Shown in pieces: positions 1 through 5,522 of a DNA stretch of 9,807 bases. The translations under genes and the position numbers were made by a program. Below the pieces are notes generated by a model. It saw nothing but the letters and a program-made list of their open reading frames with translations, made no database searches and was not told the origin of the DNA. How positions within the stretch are numbered: the first letter of the stretch is position 1; every line of letters begins with the position of its first letter. The stretch is from an uncultured Lachnospiraceae bacterium. Its GTDB lineage: Bacteria > Bacillota_A > Clostridia > Lachnospirales > Lachnospiraceae. The stretch covers positions 1 to 9,807 of the forward strand of contig CAMWMM010000145.1 in the NCBI GenBank assembly GCA_947175285.1. Reading direction: 5' to 3'.

Positions 1-74
1 ACTTAATATAACATAATCCTGAATATAAAGATATAGTATAATTCTAAATCTATAAAATAGCAAAAAGAAAAAAA
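1..74. other. AT-rich flank without a recognisable gene
   Basis: This stretch lies beyond the stop codon of the glycerophosphodiesterase gene and is very AT-rich. The leftward transcript would run into a T-rich stretch just after the stop codon, but I see no GC-rich stem before it, so I do not call a terminator. A TATAAT hexamer occurs at 37-42 on the + strand without a matching -35 box. Nothing else is supported. Confidence 0.5.
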
Positions 75-905
75 TCATTTAGGAATAAAACCCTCAAAAA
101 TAAACAAATCAAAATCCTGCCTCAGGCTTTCTAACTGCTCCTGACTCTTAACCGTCCACGCGACTGCCAGATTTCTATAAAGATTCCGGCAGATTCTTCT
201 CCCGGGTTCTTTTTTAAACAGACAGTTATAAGCAATGAAATCCGGTTTGGTTGCCCAATTCAACAAAAGATGGCTCAGGAAAAAATGAAGCACATTTTTA
301 TAATTACCGTCACGTCTGAAATTGGTAGAGAGCTGCCCTCTCATAATTTCTCTATGGTATCGTCTGTACCAGACAAGCGCAAGCGGATTAAATGACTCAA
401 TACAGTATACTCCCTGATATTCTGCAAGCTGCTTCTGTACCGCCGGGCACAAAGACAGGTTTGTCCATTCTATTTTTAATTCCATAATGAGCGGAACTTT
501 TCCCGCCACCATATCCAGAAATTCTTTCAAAGTCGGTATCTTCTCCGTTGTCTGCCCTAATGATAACAGCTGTAATTCTTCATGTGTCATAGTCTCAATT
601 TTCCCCGACACCCCACACATACGCTCTAACGTAAAATCATGAAAAATAACAGGGATACCATCTTTTGTCAGTTGGACATCCAGCTCTATTCCATATCCCG
701 CCTCTACCGCCCTGCGGAATGCTGTCATAGAGTTTTCCGGAACTCCATTCTGATTATCATGCAGACCTCTGTGTGCATACAGAACACCCATATGAGGCTG
801 ACGGTTTGGTTTACTTTTCATACGCGGCATAATCATCAGCAGATACAAAATTACCAGAGCCGCCGCGCATATCGCTGTCATTTCGATTAGTTTAAGAATC
901 ATCAT
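75..905 (-). CDS. membrane-anchored glycerophosphodiester phosphodiesterase family protein
   Basis: A 276-residue enzyme predicted to hydrolyse glycerophosphodiesters (deacylated phospholipid head groups or teichoic-acid-like polymers) to an alcohol and glycerol phosphate. An N-terminal hydrophobic segment at about residues 9-27 is followed by basic residues, suggesting a signal anchor; which side of the membrane the domain occupies is not certain. The GDPD fold is clear. AHRG at 44-47 supplies catalytic His45 and Arg46, PEN is at 56-58, ELD at 74-76 supplies metal ligands Glu74 and Asp76, FHD contains the second catalytic His89, and ELK at 142-144 supplies Glu142 and Lys144. The ending with AWTV and FEGFIP is typical. 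The start is ATG at 905 with AAAGGA about 10 nt upstream; ATG at 902 is an equally possible in-frame alternative. It is monocistronic in this window and divergent from the AraC gene. Family assignment is firm; the substrate is unknown. Confidence 0.93.
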   Translation of the reverse strand: MMILKLIEMTAICAAALVILYLLMIMPRMKSKPNRQPHMGVLYAHRGLHDNQNGVPENSMTAFRRAVEAGYGIELDVQLTKDGIPVIFHDFTLERMCGVSGKIETMTHEELQLLSLGQTTEKIPTLKEFLDMVAGKVPLIMELKIEWTNLSLCPAVQKQLAEYQGVYCIESFNPLALVWYRRYHREIMRGQLSTNFRRDGNYKNVLHFFLSHLLLNWATKPDFIAYNCLFKKEPGRRICRNLYRNLAVAWTVKSQEQLESLRQDFDLFIFEGFIPK

Positions 906-947
906 GTCTTTTCTTTCCTTTTATACGCTTTCCCTGATACAATAAAT

Positions 948-976
948 ATAATAAAGAATTCTGGTTATTTGTGCAA
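948..976 (-). promoter_or_regulatory. sigma-A-type promoter for the glycerophosphodiesterase gene
   Basis: On the minus strand TTGCAC (971-976) is separated by exactly 17 nt from TATTAT (948-953). Transcription would start near 941, giving a 5' leader of about 35 nt that contains the AAAGGA ribosome binding site. It lies in the divergent intergenic region shared with the AraC regulator, so that regulator could act here. No operator could be identified. Confidence 0.65.
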
Positions 977-1002
977 CTTAAATCAAATTTTTTTCTCGAG
1001 TT

Positions 1003-1013
1003 TATGTTATATT
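1003..1013 (+). promoter_or_regulatory. extended -10 promoter element for the AraC gene
   Basis: TATG-T-TATATT matches the Gram-positive TRTGn extended -10 pattern, and no convincing -35 box precedes it, as is common for that class. A start near 1020 would give a very short leader that begins right at the AAGGGAG ribosome binding site (1021-1027). The position is plausible but rests on the motif alone. Confidence 0.4.
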
Positions 1014-1036
1014 CGTATCGAAGGGAGATAAGCGTC

Positions 1037-1951
1037 ATGTATGAATGGAATGAGGCAATACAACAGATGATTGACTGGATTGAAGATAATCTGTTTGAAA
1101 ATCCGTCGCTTATGCAGATGTCTGAACAGATAGGATATTCCCCTTACTATTGTTCCGTACAGTTCCACAGGCTCACGGGAATGACAATCAAAAGCTATAT
1201 TGCAGGAAGACGGCTTTCGCATGCGGCCATTGCCCTGCGTGATACGGATGAACGTATTCTTGATATTGCCATAAAATGCGGCTACTCTTCGCAGGAAGCT
1301 CTGACGAGGGCATTCCAGGCGATGTTCGGATGTACACCGGCGTCCTATCGAAAGAAACCCGCCCCCATTCCGCTTCCTATCAGACAGGTTGTTTATTTTC
1401 CTGAACACTATAAGGCTTTGAAAGGAGAATTGCATATGGGCAATACGATTGTAACAGAGGCAAATGTAAGAACAGAATTTATTCCGGCACATAAATATAT
1501 CGGCATATGGGATGAAAACGCGAGAGGATACGGCGATTTCTTTGTAAAACATGACTGCAATGCTGTCTGCGGCATCATTGACAGCTTAAGCAATGTCAGT
1601 GATATCGTTATTACGGGGCATACCGCAGGCTGGCATATGGTAAACGGCGAGCGCAGATACTTCTATGGACTGGACGTTCCTGCAGATTATAACGGAGCGG
1701 TTCCCGAAGGTTTTGAAATCAGGGAATTTCCCGCAAGTTATTATCTTGTCTTCTTCCATCCGCCTTTTGACTTTTTAAAAGACAATGGCGAAGTCATGGG
1801 CAAAGTGGAAACCCTTGCATGGAACTATGATATTGAAAACGAGTTTGGCGGTGGAAAATATACCTGGAACGAAGATGTCTGCCAATGCTACCAAAGGCAT
1901 TATCCGGAAGTATTAGGTTATGAAATTCTTCGCCCTATCAGACTCAAATAA
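1037..1951 (+). CDS. AraC-family transcriptional regulator with GyrI-like effector-binding domain
   Basis: A 304-residue one-component regulator. The N-terminal DNA-binding unit (about residues 8-105) has the two helix-turn-helices of AraC/XylS proteins: the first around 25-44 (LMQMSEQIGYSP) and the second around 74-97 (ILDIAIKCGYSSQEAL), followed by the usual FG-PASYR ending at about 97-105. A linker of about 30 residues leads to a GyrI-like/AraC effector-binding domain at about 135-304, which in this superfamily binds amphipathic or drug-like small molecules (compare Rob, BmrR, TipA). The start is ATG at 1037 because AAGGGAG lies 9 nt upstream and the residues before it do not resemble the family; a GTG at 971 would add 22 unrelated residues. 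It lies divergent from the phosphodiesterase gene and is closed by an intrinsic terminator. A second ribosome binding site lies inside the gene at 1421. The ligand and targets are unknown. Confidence 0.93.
   Translation: MYEWNEAIQQMIDWIEDNLFENPSLMQMSEQIGYSPYYCSVQFHRLTGMTIKSYIAGRRLSHAAIALRDTDERILDIAIKCGYSSQEALTRAFQAMFGCTPASYRKKPAPIPLPIRQVVYFPEHYKALKGELHMGNTIVTEANVRTEFIPAHKYIGIWDENARGYGDFFVKHDCNAVCGIIDSLSNVSDIVITGHTAGWHMVNGERRYFYGLDVPADYNGAVPEGFEIREFPASYYLVFFHPPFDFLKDNGEVMGKVETLAWNYDIENEFGGGKYTWNEDVCQCYQRHYPEVLGYEILRPIRLK
1421..1438 (+). promoter_or_regulatory. internal Shine-Dalgarno and in-frame ATG within the AraC gene
   Basis: AAAGGAG at 1421-1427 stands 8 nt before an in-frame ATG at 1436-1438 (Met134 of the regulator). 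The site falls in the interdomain linker, so initiation here would give a 171-residue product consisting only of the GyrI-like domain. This site is at least as good as the gene's own start. It may be functional or a relic of a fusion between two genes. Confidence 0.45.
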
Positions 1952-1967
1952 CTATTTTCTTCACATG

Positions 1968-2003
1968 CAGCTGCCGCATTCTTTTGATACGGCGGCTGTT
2001 TTT
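1968..2003 (+). terminator. intrinsic terminator after the AraC gene
   Basis: CAGCTGCCG (1968-1976) pairs with CGGCGGCTG (1990-1998) in a 9-bp stem with one G-T wobble and a 13-nt loop. A run of five T follows (1999-2003). It lies 16 nt after the AraC stop codon and separates that gene from the next promoter, which starts almost immediately at 2007. Confidence 0.88.
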
Positions 2004-2006
2004 ATC

Positions 2007-2034
2007 TTGAAAAAGCGGGCAATTTATGTATAAT
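2007..2034 (+). promoter_or_regulatory. sigma-A-type promoter for the ABC-F operon
   Basis: TTGAAA (2007-2012) and a perfect TATAAT (2029-2034) are separated by 16 nt. Transcription would begin near 2040-2042, leaving a leader of about 120 nt before the ABC-F start codon, unusually long compared with the other leaders in this window. Confidence 0.75.
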
Positions 2035-2054
2035 AGAATGAGTGGATTTACAAA

Positions 2055-2081
2055 ATGCAGAAAATAATGAGGTTAGTGTGA
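2055..2081 (+). CDS. putative 8-residue leader peptide (upstream ORF 1)
   Basis: A short frame, ATG to TGA, encodes eight residues ending in Met-Arg-Leu-Val. Its stop TGA overlaps the GTG start of the next small frame in a GTGA arrangement, which would suit translational coupling. The possible ribosome binding site GAGTGG (2040-2045) is weak and would sit at the very 5' end of the mRNA, so translation is uncertain. A frame this short arises easily by chance; I list it because of its position between promoter and ABC-F gene. Confidence 0.25.
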   Translation: MQKIMRLV

Positions 2082-2135
2082 AAAATAAATTTTTCACACG
2101 CGAATTTGTGCCTTGCGGCGACAAATGTCGCAGGC
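2076..2135 (+). promoter_or_regulatory. structured leader with one strong hairpin and two mutually exclusive hairpins
   Basis: Hairpin 1 (2076-2099) is a perfect 11-bp inverted repeat, GTGTGAAAAAT and ATTTTTCACAC with an AA loop, and it buries the GTG start of upstream ORF 2. Hairpin A pairs ATTTGTGCC (2104-2112) with GGC (2117-2119) and ACAAAT (2121-2126) around a TTGC loop, with one bulged G. Hairpin B pairs GCGACA (2118-2123) with TGTCGC (2126-2131), extended by GCCT (2110-2113) with AGGC (2132-2135) across a 4-nt bulge. A and B share bases and cannot coexist. GCCTT (2110-2114) could also pair with AAGGC (2143-2147) at the ABC-F ribosome binding site. No T-run follows, which favours translational rather than transcriptional control. 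Confidence 0.5.
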
Positions 2136-2167
2136 TAAGAGAAAGGCATGGGTATTTATATGATTAG
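2078..2167 (+). CDS. putative 29-residue leader peptide overlapping the ABC-F start (upstream ORF 2)
   Basis: This frame starts at GTG 2078, five nt after GAGG (2069-2072), a good ribosome binding site. It runs 29 codons to TAG at 2165-2167, eight nt past the first base of the preferred ABC-F start at 2160. The peptide begins MKNKFF, then has a PCGDKC segment (residues 12-17) with two cysteines and a strongly basic RRLRER (18-23), including Arg19-Leu20-Arg21. It is too short for a domain. Its codons cover the leader hairpins and the ABC-F ribosome binding site, so its translation must influence ABC-F initiation by coupling, unfolding or masking. I infer a regulatory leader peptide; there is no family match that I can name. 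The alternative is chance, since a stop-free run of this length is not rare. Confidence 0.5.
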   Translation: MKNKFFTREFVPCGDKCRRLRERHGYLYD

Positions 2168-3797
2168 TGCAAACAATGTAACTTATAGAGTCGGCAAGAA
2201 AGCTTTATTTGAAGACGTTAATATCAAATTTACGGAAGGAAACTGTTATGGACTAATCGGCGCCAACGGCGCCGGGAAGTCCACATTCTTAAAAATTCTA
2301 TCCGGCGCATTGGATACTACAAACGGCGATATTGCCATCACTCCCGGTCAGCGTCTCTCAGTTTTGGAGCAGGATCATTTCAAATATGATGCCTATCCGG
2401 TTATGGATGTTGTCATTATGGGAAATGAACGTCTCTACCAGATTATGAAAGAAAAAGACGCCATCTATGCCAAAGAGGATTTTTCCGATGAGGACGGCAT
2501 CCGCGCCAGTGAACTGGAAGCGGAATTTGCGGAAATGGACGGATGGGATGCGGAATCCAATGCTGCCATGCTTCTTAACGGCCTTGGAATCGAAACCGAT
2601 TTACACTACAGCATGATGAGCGATTTAAACGGTAATGAAAAAGTCAAAGTGCTGCTTGCCAAAGCGTTGTTCGGCAATCCCGATATTCTGCTTTTGGATG
2701 AGCCGACAAACCACTTGGATTTGGACGCGATTGCATGGTTGGAGGAGTTTTTAATTAACTTTGACAACACTGTTATCGTAGTCTCCCATGACCGTTATTT
2801 TTTGAATAAAGTATGCACCCATACAGCTGATATCGACTATGGTAAAATCCAGTTATTTGCCGGCAATTATGATTTCTGGTATGAATCCAGCCAGCTTATT
2901 ATCAAACAGCGTAAGGAAGCCAACAAAAAGAAAGAAGAACAGATTAAGGAATTGCAGGAATTTATTTCCCGTTTCTCTGCCAACGCTTCCAAATCCAAGC
3001 AGGCGACTTCCAGAAAAAGAGCTTTAGAAAAAATTGAGCTGGACGATATCAAACCATCCAGCAGAAAATATCCTTATATTGATTTCAGACCGGAGCGCGA
3101 AATCGGCAATGAAGTTCTGACCGTAGAAGGCATCAGCAAGACCATAAACGGAGAAAAGGTTCTTGACAACATCTCCTTTATCGTCGGACATGATGATAAA
3201 ATTGCTTTTGTCGGCGGCAATGAACTTGCTAAAACTACATTATTTAAGATTTTGATGGGAGAAATGGAACCCGATGCGGGCACTTATAAATGGGGTGTCA
3301 CCACATCACAGGCATATTTCCCGAAAGATAATACTGCCGAATTTGACAATGACTATACGATTACCGAATGGCTGACAGGCTACTCTGCCGTCAAAGATGT
3401 CACTTATGTCCGCGGCTTTTTAGGACGTATGCTTTTTGCCGGGGATGACGGCGTGAAAAAAGTTAAAGTGTTATCCGGTGGTGAGAAAGTCCGCTGTCTG
3501 CTCTCCAAAATGATGATTAGCGGCGCCAATTGCCTGATTTTCGACGAGCCGACCAACCATCTTGACATGGAAGCCATCACCGCGCTCAATGAAGGCATGA
3601 TGAAGTTCAAAGGCGTGGAACTGTTTTCCTGCCACGACCATCAGGTTGTACAGACAACGGCAAACCGTATTATGGAAATTCTGCCTGACGGCACGTTAAT
3701 TGATAAAATCACTACTTATGACGAATATCTGGAAAGTGATGAAATGGCTAGGAAACGTACTGTTTACACAAGTACGGCAACAGACGAGGAAGATTGA
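2160..3797 (+). CDS. ykpA: ABC-F family ATPase, YkpA/YbiT type
   Basis: A 545-residue soluble protein with two ABC ATPase domains and no membrane segment. ABC-F proteins bind the ribosomal E site and act on translation. Domain 1 has Walker A GANGAGKST (34-42), a signature read as LNGNE (156-160), Walker B LLLDEP with Asp180 and Glu181, and switch His210. The interdomain linker is at about 245-305 and contains RFSANASKSKQATSR. Domain 2 has a degenerate Walker A GGNELAKTT (352-360, Ala for the usual Gly before Lys358), a canonical signature LSGGE (438-442), Asp462-Glu463 and switch His492. Similar departures occur in YkpA/YbiT relatives from memory, so this is not decay. I prefer ATG 2160 because relatives begin MIS at this point. 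An in-frame ATG at 2148 would lie only 1 nt after AAAGG, whereas 2160 is 13 nt from it. It overlaps the next gene by one base. A housekeeping translation factor is more likely than an antibiotic-resistance type. Confidence 0.93.
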   Translation: MISANNVTYRVGKKALFEDVNIKFTEGNCYGLIGANGAGKSTFLKILSGALDTTNGDIAITPGQRLSVLEQDHFKYDAYPVMDVVIMGNERLYQIMKEKDAIYAKEDFSDEDGIRASELEAEFAEMDGWDAESNAAMLLNGLGIETDLHYSMMSDLNGNEKVKVLLAKALFGNPDILLLDEPTNHLDLDAIAWLEEFLINFDNTVIVVSHDRYFLNKVCTHTADIDYGKIQLFAGNYDFWYESSQLIIKQRKEANKKKEEQIKELQEFISRFSANASKSKQATSRKRALEKIELDDIKPSSRKYPYIDFRPEREIGNEVLTVEGISKTINGEKVLDNISFIVGHDDKIAFVGGNELAKTTLFKILMGEMEPDAGTYKWGVTTSQAYFPKDNTAEFDNDYTITEWLTGYSAVKDVTYVRGFLGRMLFAGDDGVKKVKVLSGGEKVRCLLSKMMISGANCLIFDEPTNHLDMEAITALNEGMMKFKGVELFSCHDHQVVQTTANRIMEILPDGTLIDKITTYDEYLESDEMARKRTVYTSTATDEED

Positions 3798-4651
3798 TGA
3801 AACAGGTTGATTTACATGTACATTCCAATAAATCGGACGGCACCTTCACCCCCACGCAGTTAGTAGACTACGCCCTTCAAAAAGGGCTTGCCGCTTTTGC
3901 CCTGACAGACCACGATACGACGGAAGGTCTGGATGAAGCGCTCTCTTATGCCGGAGATAAACCGATAGAAATCATTCCGGGCGTTGAATTTTCCACGGAA
4001 TATGAGAAAAAGGATGTGCATGTAGTCGGTCTCTATATCCGTAATGACTCACCTGCATTTTCTTCCAAACTGCAATCCTTTGTTGATTCCCGTGTTCAGC
4101 GCAATATTAAAATGTGCCGTAATTTACAAAACGCAGGAATTGATATTACATTTGAAAAGTTATGCGAAGAAAATCCGGGAGCAGTTATTACAAGGGCACA
4201 TTATGCAGCTTATTTGTTCAACCATGGTTATGTAGCAGACCGTGCCGAAGCTTTTGCAAAATATGTCGGCGACGACTGTCCCTATTACGTTCCAAGGGAA
4301 AAAGTAACACCCTCACAGGCAGTTGATTTGATTTTACAGGCGGGAGGCGTGCCGGTTCTGGCTCATCCGCCGCTCTATCATATGGAAAAAGAACACCTGG
4401 ACAGCCTTGTCGGAAAGCTTGCAAAAGACGGGCTTATGGGAATTGAAACACTTTACAGTTCCTATAACGCACAGGAGGAACGGGATATGTTCCGACTTGC
4501 CAAAAAATATGACCTTCTGCCAAGCGGCGGTTCGGATTTCCACGGCGAAAATAAGCCGGGACTGGATTTGGGATGCGGGTACGGAAAATTATTTGTGCCG
4601 GAAGAAATGTTGAAGAATATCAGAAATGCGGCAGGTAAAGAACATGTTTGA
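3797..4651 (+). CDS. PHP-domain metal-dependent phosphoesterase (YciV/RNase AM-like)
   Basis: A 284-residue cytoplasmic enzyme of the PHP superfamily, group of YciV/TrpH. Characterised members are 5'-3' exoribonucleases that trim rRNA 5' ends (RNase AM) or act on 3',5'-nucleoside bisphosphates. The metal-binding set is complete: HVH gives His7 and His9, Asp14, then TDHD (37-40) with Asp38 and His39, PGVE with Glu64, His75, TRAH (132-135), LAHP with His190, and SDFH with Asp247 and His249. The start is ATG 3797, which shares its A with the TGA stop of the ABC-F gene; GAGGA (3786-3790) lies 6 nt upstream. A TTG at 3794 adds one residue and is not needed. The one-base overlap implies translational coupling to ABC-F, which fits a shared role in RNA or translation. 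The exact substrate is inferred only from the family. Confidence 0.9.
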   Translation: MKQVDLHVHSNKSDGTFTPTQLVDYALQKGLAAFALTDHDTTEGLDEALSYAGDKPIEIIPGVEFSTEYEKKDVHVVGLYIRNDSPAFSSKLQSFVDSRVQRNIKMCRNLQNAGIDITFEKLCEENPGAVITRAHYAAYLFNHGYVADRAEAFAKYVGDDCPYYVPREKVTPSQAVDLILQAGGVPVLAHPPLYHMEKEHLDSLVGKLAKDGLMGIETLYSSYNAQEERDMFRLAKKYDLLPSGGSDFHGENKPGLDLGCGYGKLFVPEEMLKNIRNAAGKEHV

Positions 4652-4666
4652 AAGTTCCTTTCAAAC
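4646..4666 (+). repeat. perfect inverted repeat spanning the PHP gene stop codon
   Basis: GTTTGAAAG (4646-4654) and CTTTCAAAC (4658-4666) form a perfect 9-bp stem with a 3-nt TTC loop. The left arm contains the TGA stop codon of the PHP gene. No T-run follows, so it is not a normal intrinsic terminator. It may act as a 3'-end stabiliser, an RNA processing site or a protein-binding operator. Confidence 0.55.
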
Positions 4667-4677
4667 TATTGAATCTA

Positions 4678-4695
4678 TGTCTGCTAAAGCAGACA
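4678..4695 (+). repeat. perfect hairpin just before the ribosome binding site of the HAD gene
   Basis: TGTCTGC (4678-4684) and GCAGACA (4689-4695) pair perfectly around a TAAA loop. The AGGGG ribosome binding site of the downstream HAD gene begins one base later. It sits 11 nt after another perfect hairpin, so the 56-nt spacer is almost wholly structured. It may protect the downstream cistron or tune its translation. Confidence 0.55.
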
Positions 4696-4707
4696 AGGGG
4701 TGTAATC

Positions 4708-5511
4708 ATGAAAATACTATTTACAGACTTAGACGGCACATTATTAGATAACGAAAGCATGGTATCTGCAAATACAAAGGCATTTCTCGACGAATTTACC
4801 CGTGCGGGCAATAAACTGGTACTCTCTTCCGGAAGACCTTTAGGAAGCGTTCTGGAAGTCAAAGAACAGGCAGGTCTTAACTATCCCGGTGTCCTGATTA
4901 TTGCCAGTAACGGCACGATGATATACGATTGCGATAACAGGCGTTCTTTTTTAGAGAAAAGAATGCCTCTTTCCTATGTATCTTACTTACAGGCACAGGC
5001 AAAAGCACTTGATTTACATATCCAGACTTATACGGATGATGCCGTTGTATGCACTACGGAGGACGAAGAAATTAAATTTTACCGCAGAAGAGTTCATCAG
5101 CCTTTACTCCTTGCCGATGACTATACTTCCGTTCTGACAAAAGGCCCGCTTAAAATGCTTGCTATTGATTTGCATGACCACAGCAAACTGGATGCTTTCT
5201 GTGAGGCAATCGCCGACTGGGCAGCCGATAAAATTCAATATATCTTTTCCAATGCCTACTATCTTGAACTGTTTGACAAAGATGCCGGCAAAGGAAACGC
5301 AGTCCGTTATGTCTGCGATTATTTCCATGTACCGTTATCAGATGCTTACGCTGCCGGAGACGCGGAAAATGATATCTCCATGATTGAAGCGGCAGGCTGC
5401 GGAATCGCTATGAAAAATGCCGATATGAAAGTAAAAAAAGCCGCCGATGTCATTACCGAATACGATAACGACAACGACGGGCTCGCAATTTTCATGCAGT
5501 CTGTTTTATAA
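4708..5511 (+). CDS. Cof-type HAD superfamily phosphatase
   Basis: A 267-residue cytoplasmic hydrolase of the HAD IIB (Cof/YbjI/YidA) group, enzymes that dephosphorylate sugar phosphates, nucleotides or cofactor phosphates with broad specificity. Motif I is DLDGT with nucleophile Asp7 and Asp9; motif II is LSSGR (39-43); the large cap occupies about 80-185; motif III Lys195 lies in DAGKGNA; motif IV is GDAEND (217-222). All catalytic residues are present and the length is normal. The start is ATG 4708, preceded by AAGGGGTG with 5 nt to the ATG; an in-frame TTG at 4648 would add 20 residues encoded by the hairpin spacer and is rejected. It is the last gene of the ABC-F operon, and its stop lies 11 nt from that of the convergent operon. 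The substrate is unknown. Confidence 0.92.
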   Translation: MKILFTDLDGTLLDNESMVSANTKAFLDEFTRAGNKLVLSSGRPLGSVLEVKEQAGLNYPGVLIIASNGTMIYDCDNRRSFLEKRMPLSYVSYLQAQAKALDLHIQTYTDDAVVCTTEDEEIKFYRRRVHQPLLLADDYTSVLTKGPLKMLAIDLHDHSKLDAFCEAIADWAADKIQYIFSNAYYLELFDKDAGKGNAVRYVCDYFHVPLSDAYAAGDAENDISMIEAAGCGIAMKNADMKVKKAADVITEYDNDNDGLAIFMQSVL

Positions 5512-5522
5512 AAAATTGGGGA

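Noticed and set aside
37..42. TATAAT hexamer as a promoter
   Set aside because: There is no -35 box at suitable distance, and the hexamer is expected by chance in such AT-rich sequence.
971..1036. Upstream GTG extension of the AraC regulator
   Set aside because: It would add 22 residues unlike the family, overlaps the probable promoter, and lacks a ribosome binding site, whereas ATG 1037 has AAGGGAG at good spacing.
1007..1552. 181-codon open frame antisense to the AraC gene
   Set aside because: It lies fully within a clearly coding gene on the other strand, has no recognisable protein character, and spans that gene's start region; it is a shadow frame.
2148..2159. ABC-F start at the upstream ATG 2148
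   Set aside because: AAAGG is only 1 nt away, too close for initiation, and YkpA-type relatives start at the MIS encoded from 2160. It remains a minor alternative.
2255..2280. GGCGCC-AAC-GGCGCC repeated hexamer, possible protein-binding site
   Set aside because: It encodes the Gly-Ala-Asn-Gly-Ala-Gly of Walker A, so the repeat follows from the protein sequence.
2160..3797. ABC-F protein as an acquired antibiotic-resistance factor
   Set aside because: The degenerate Walker A and signature pattern and the linker match the housekeeping YkpA/YbiT type, not the Vga/Lsa/Msr resistance types, and no mobile element flanks it.
4648..4707. TTG start of the HAD gene overlapping the PHP stop codon
   Set aside because: The added 20 residues are encoded by two perfect hairpins and do not belong to the HAD fold; ATG 4708 has a strong AAGGGGTG site.
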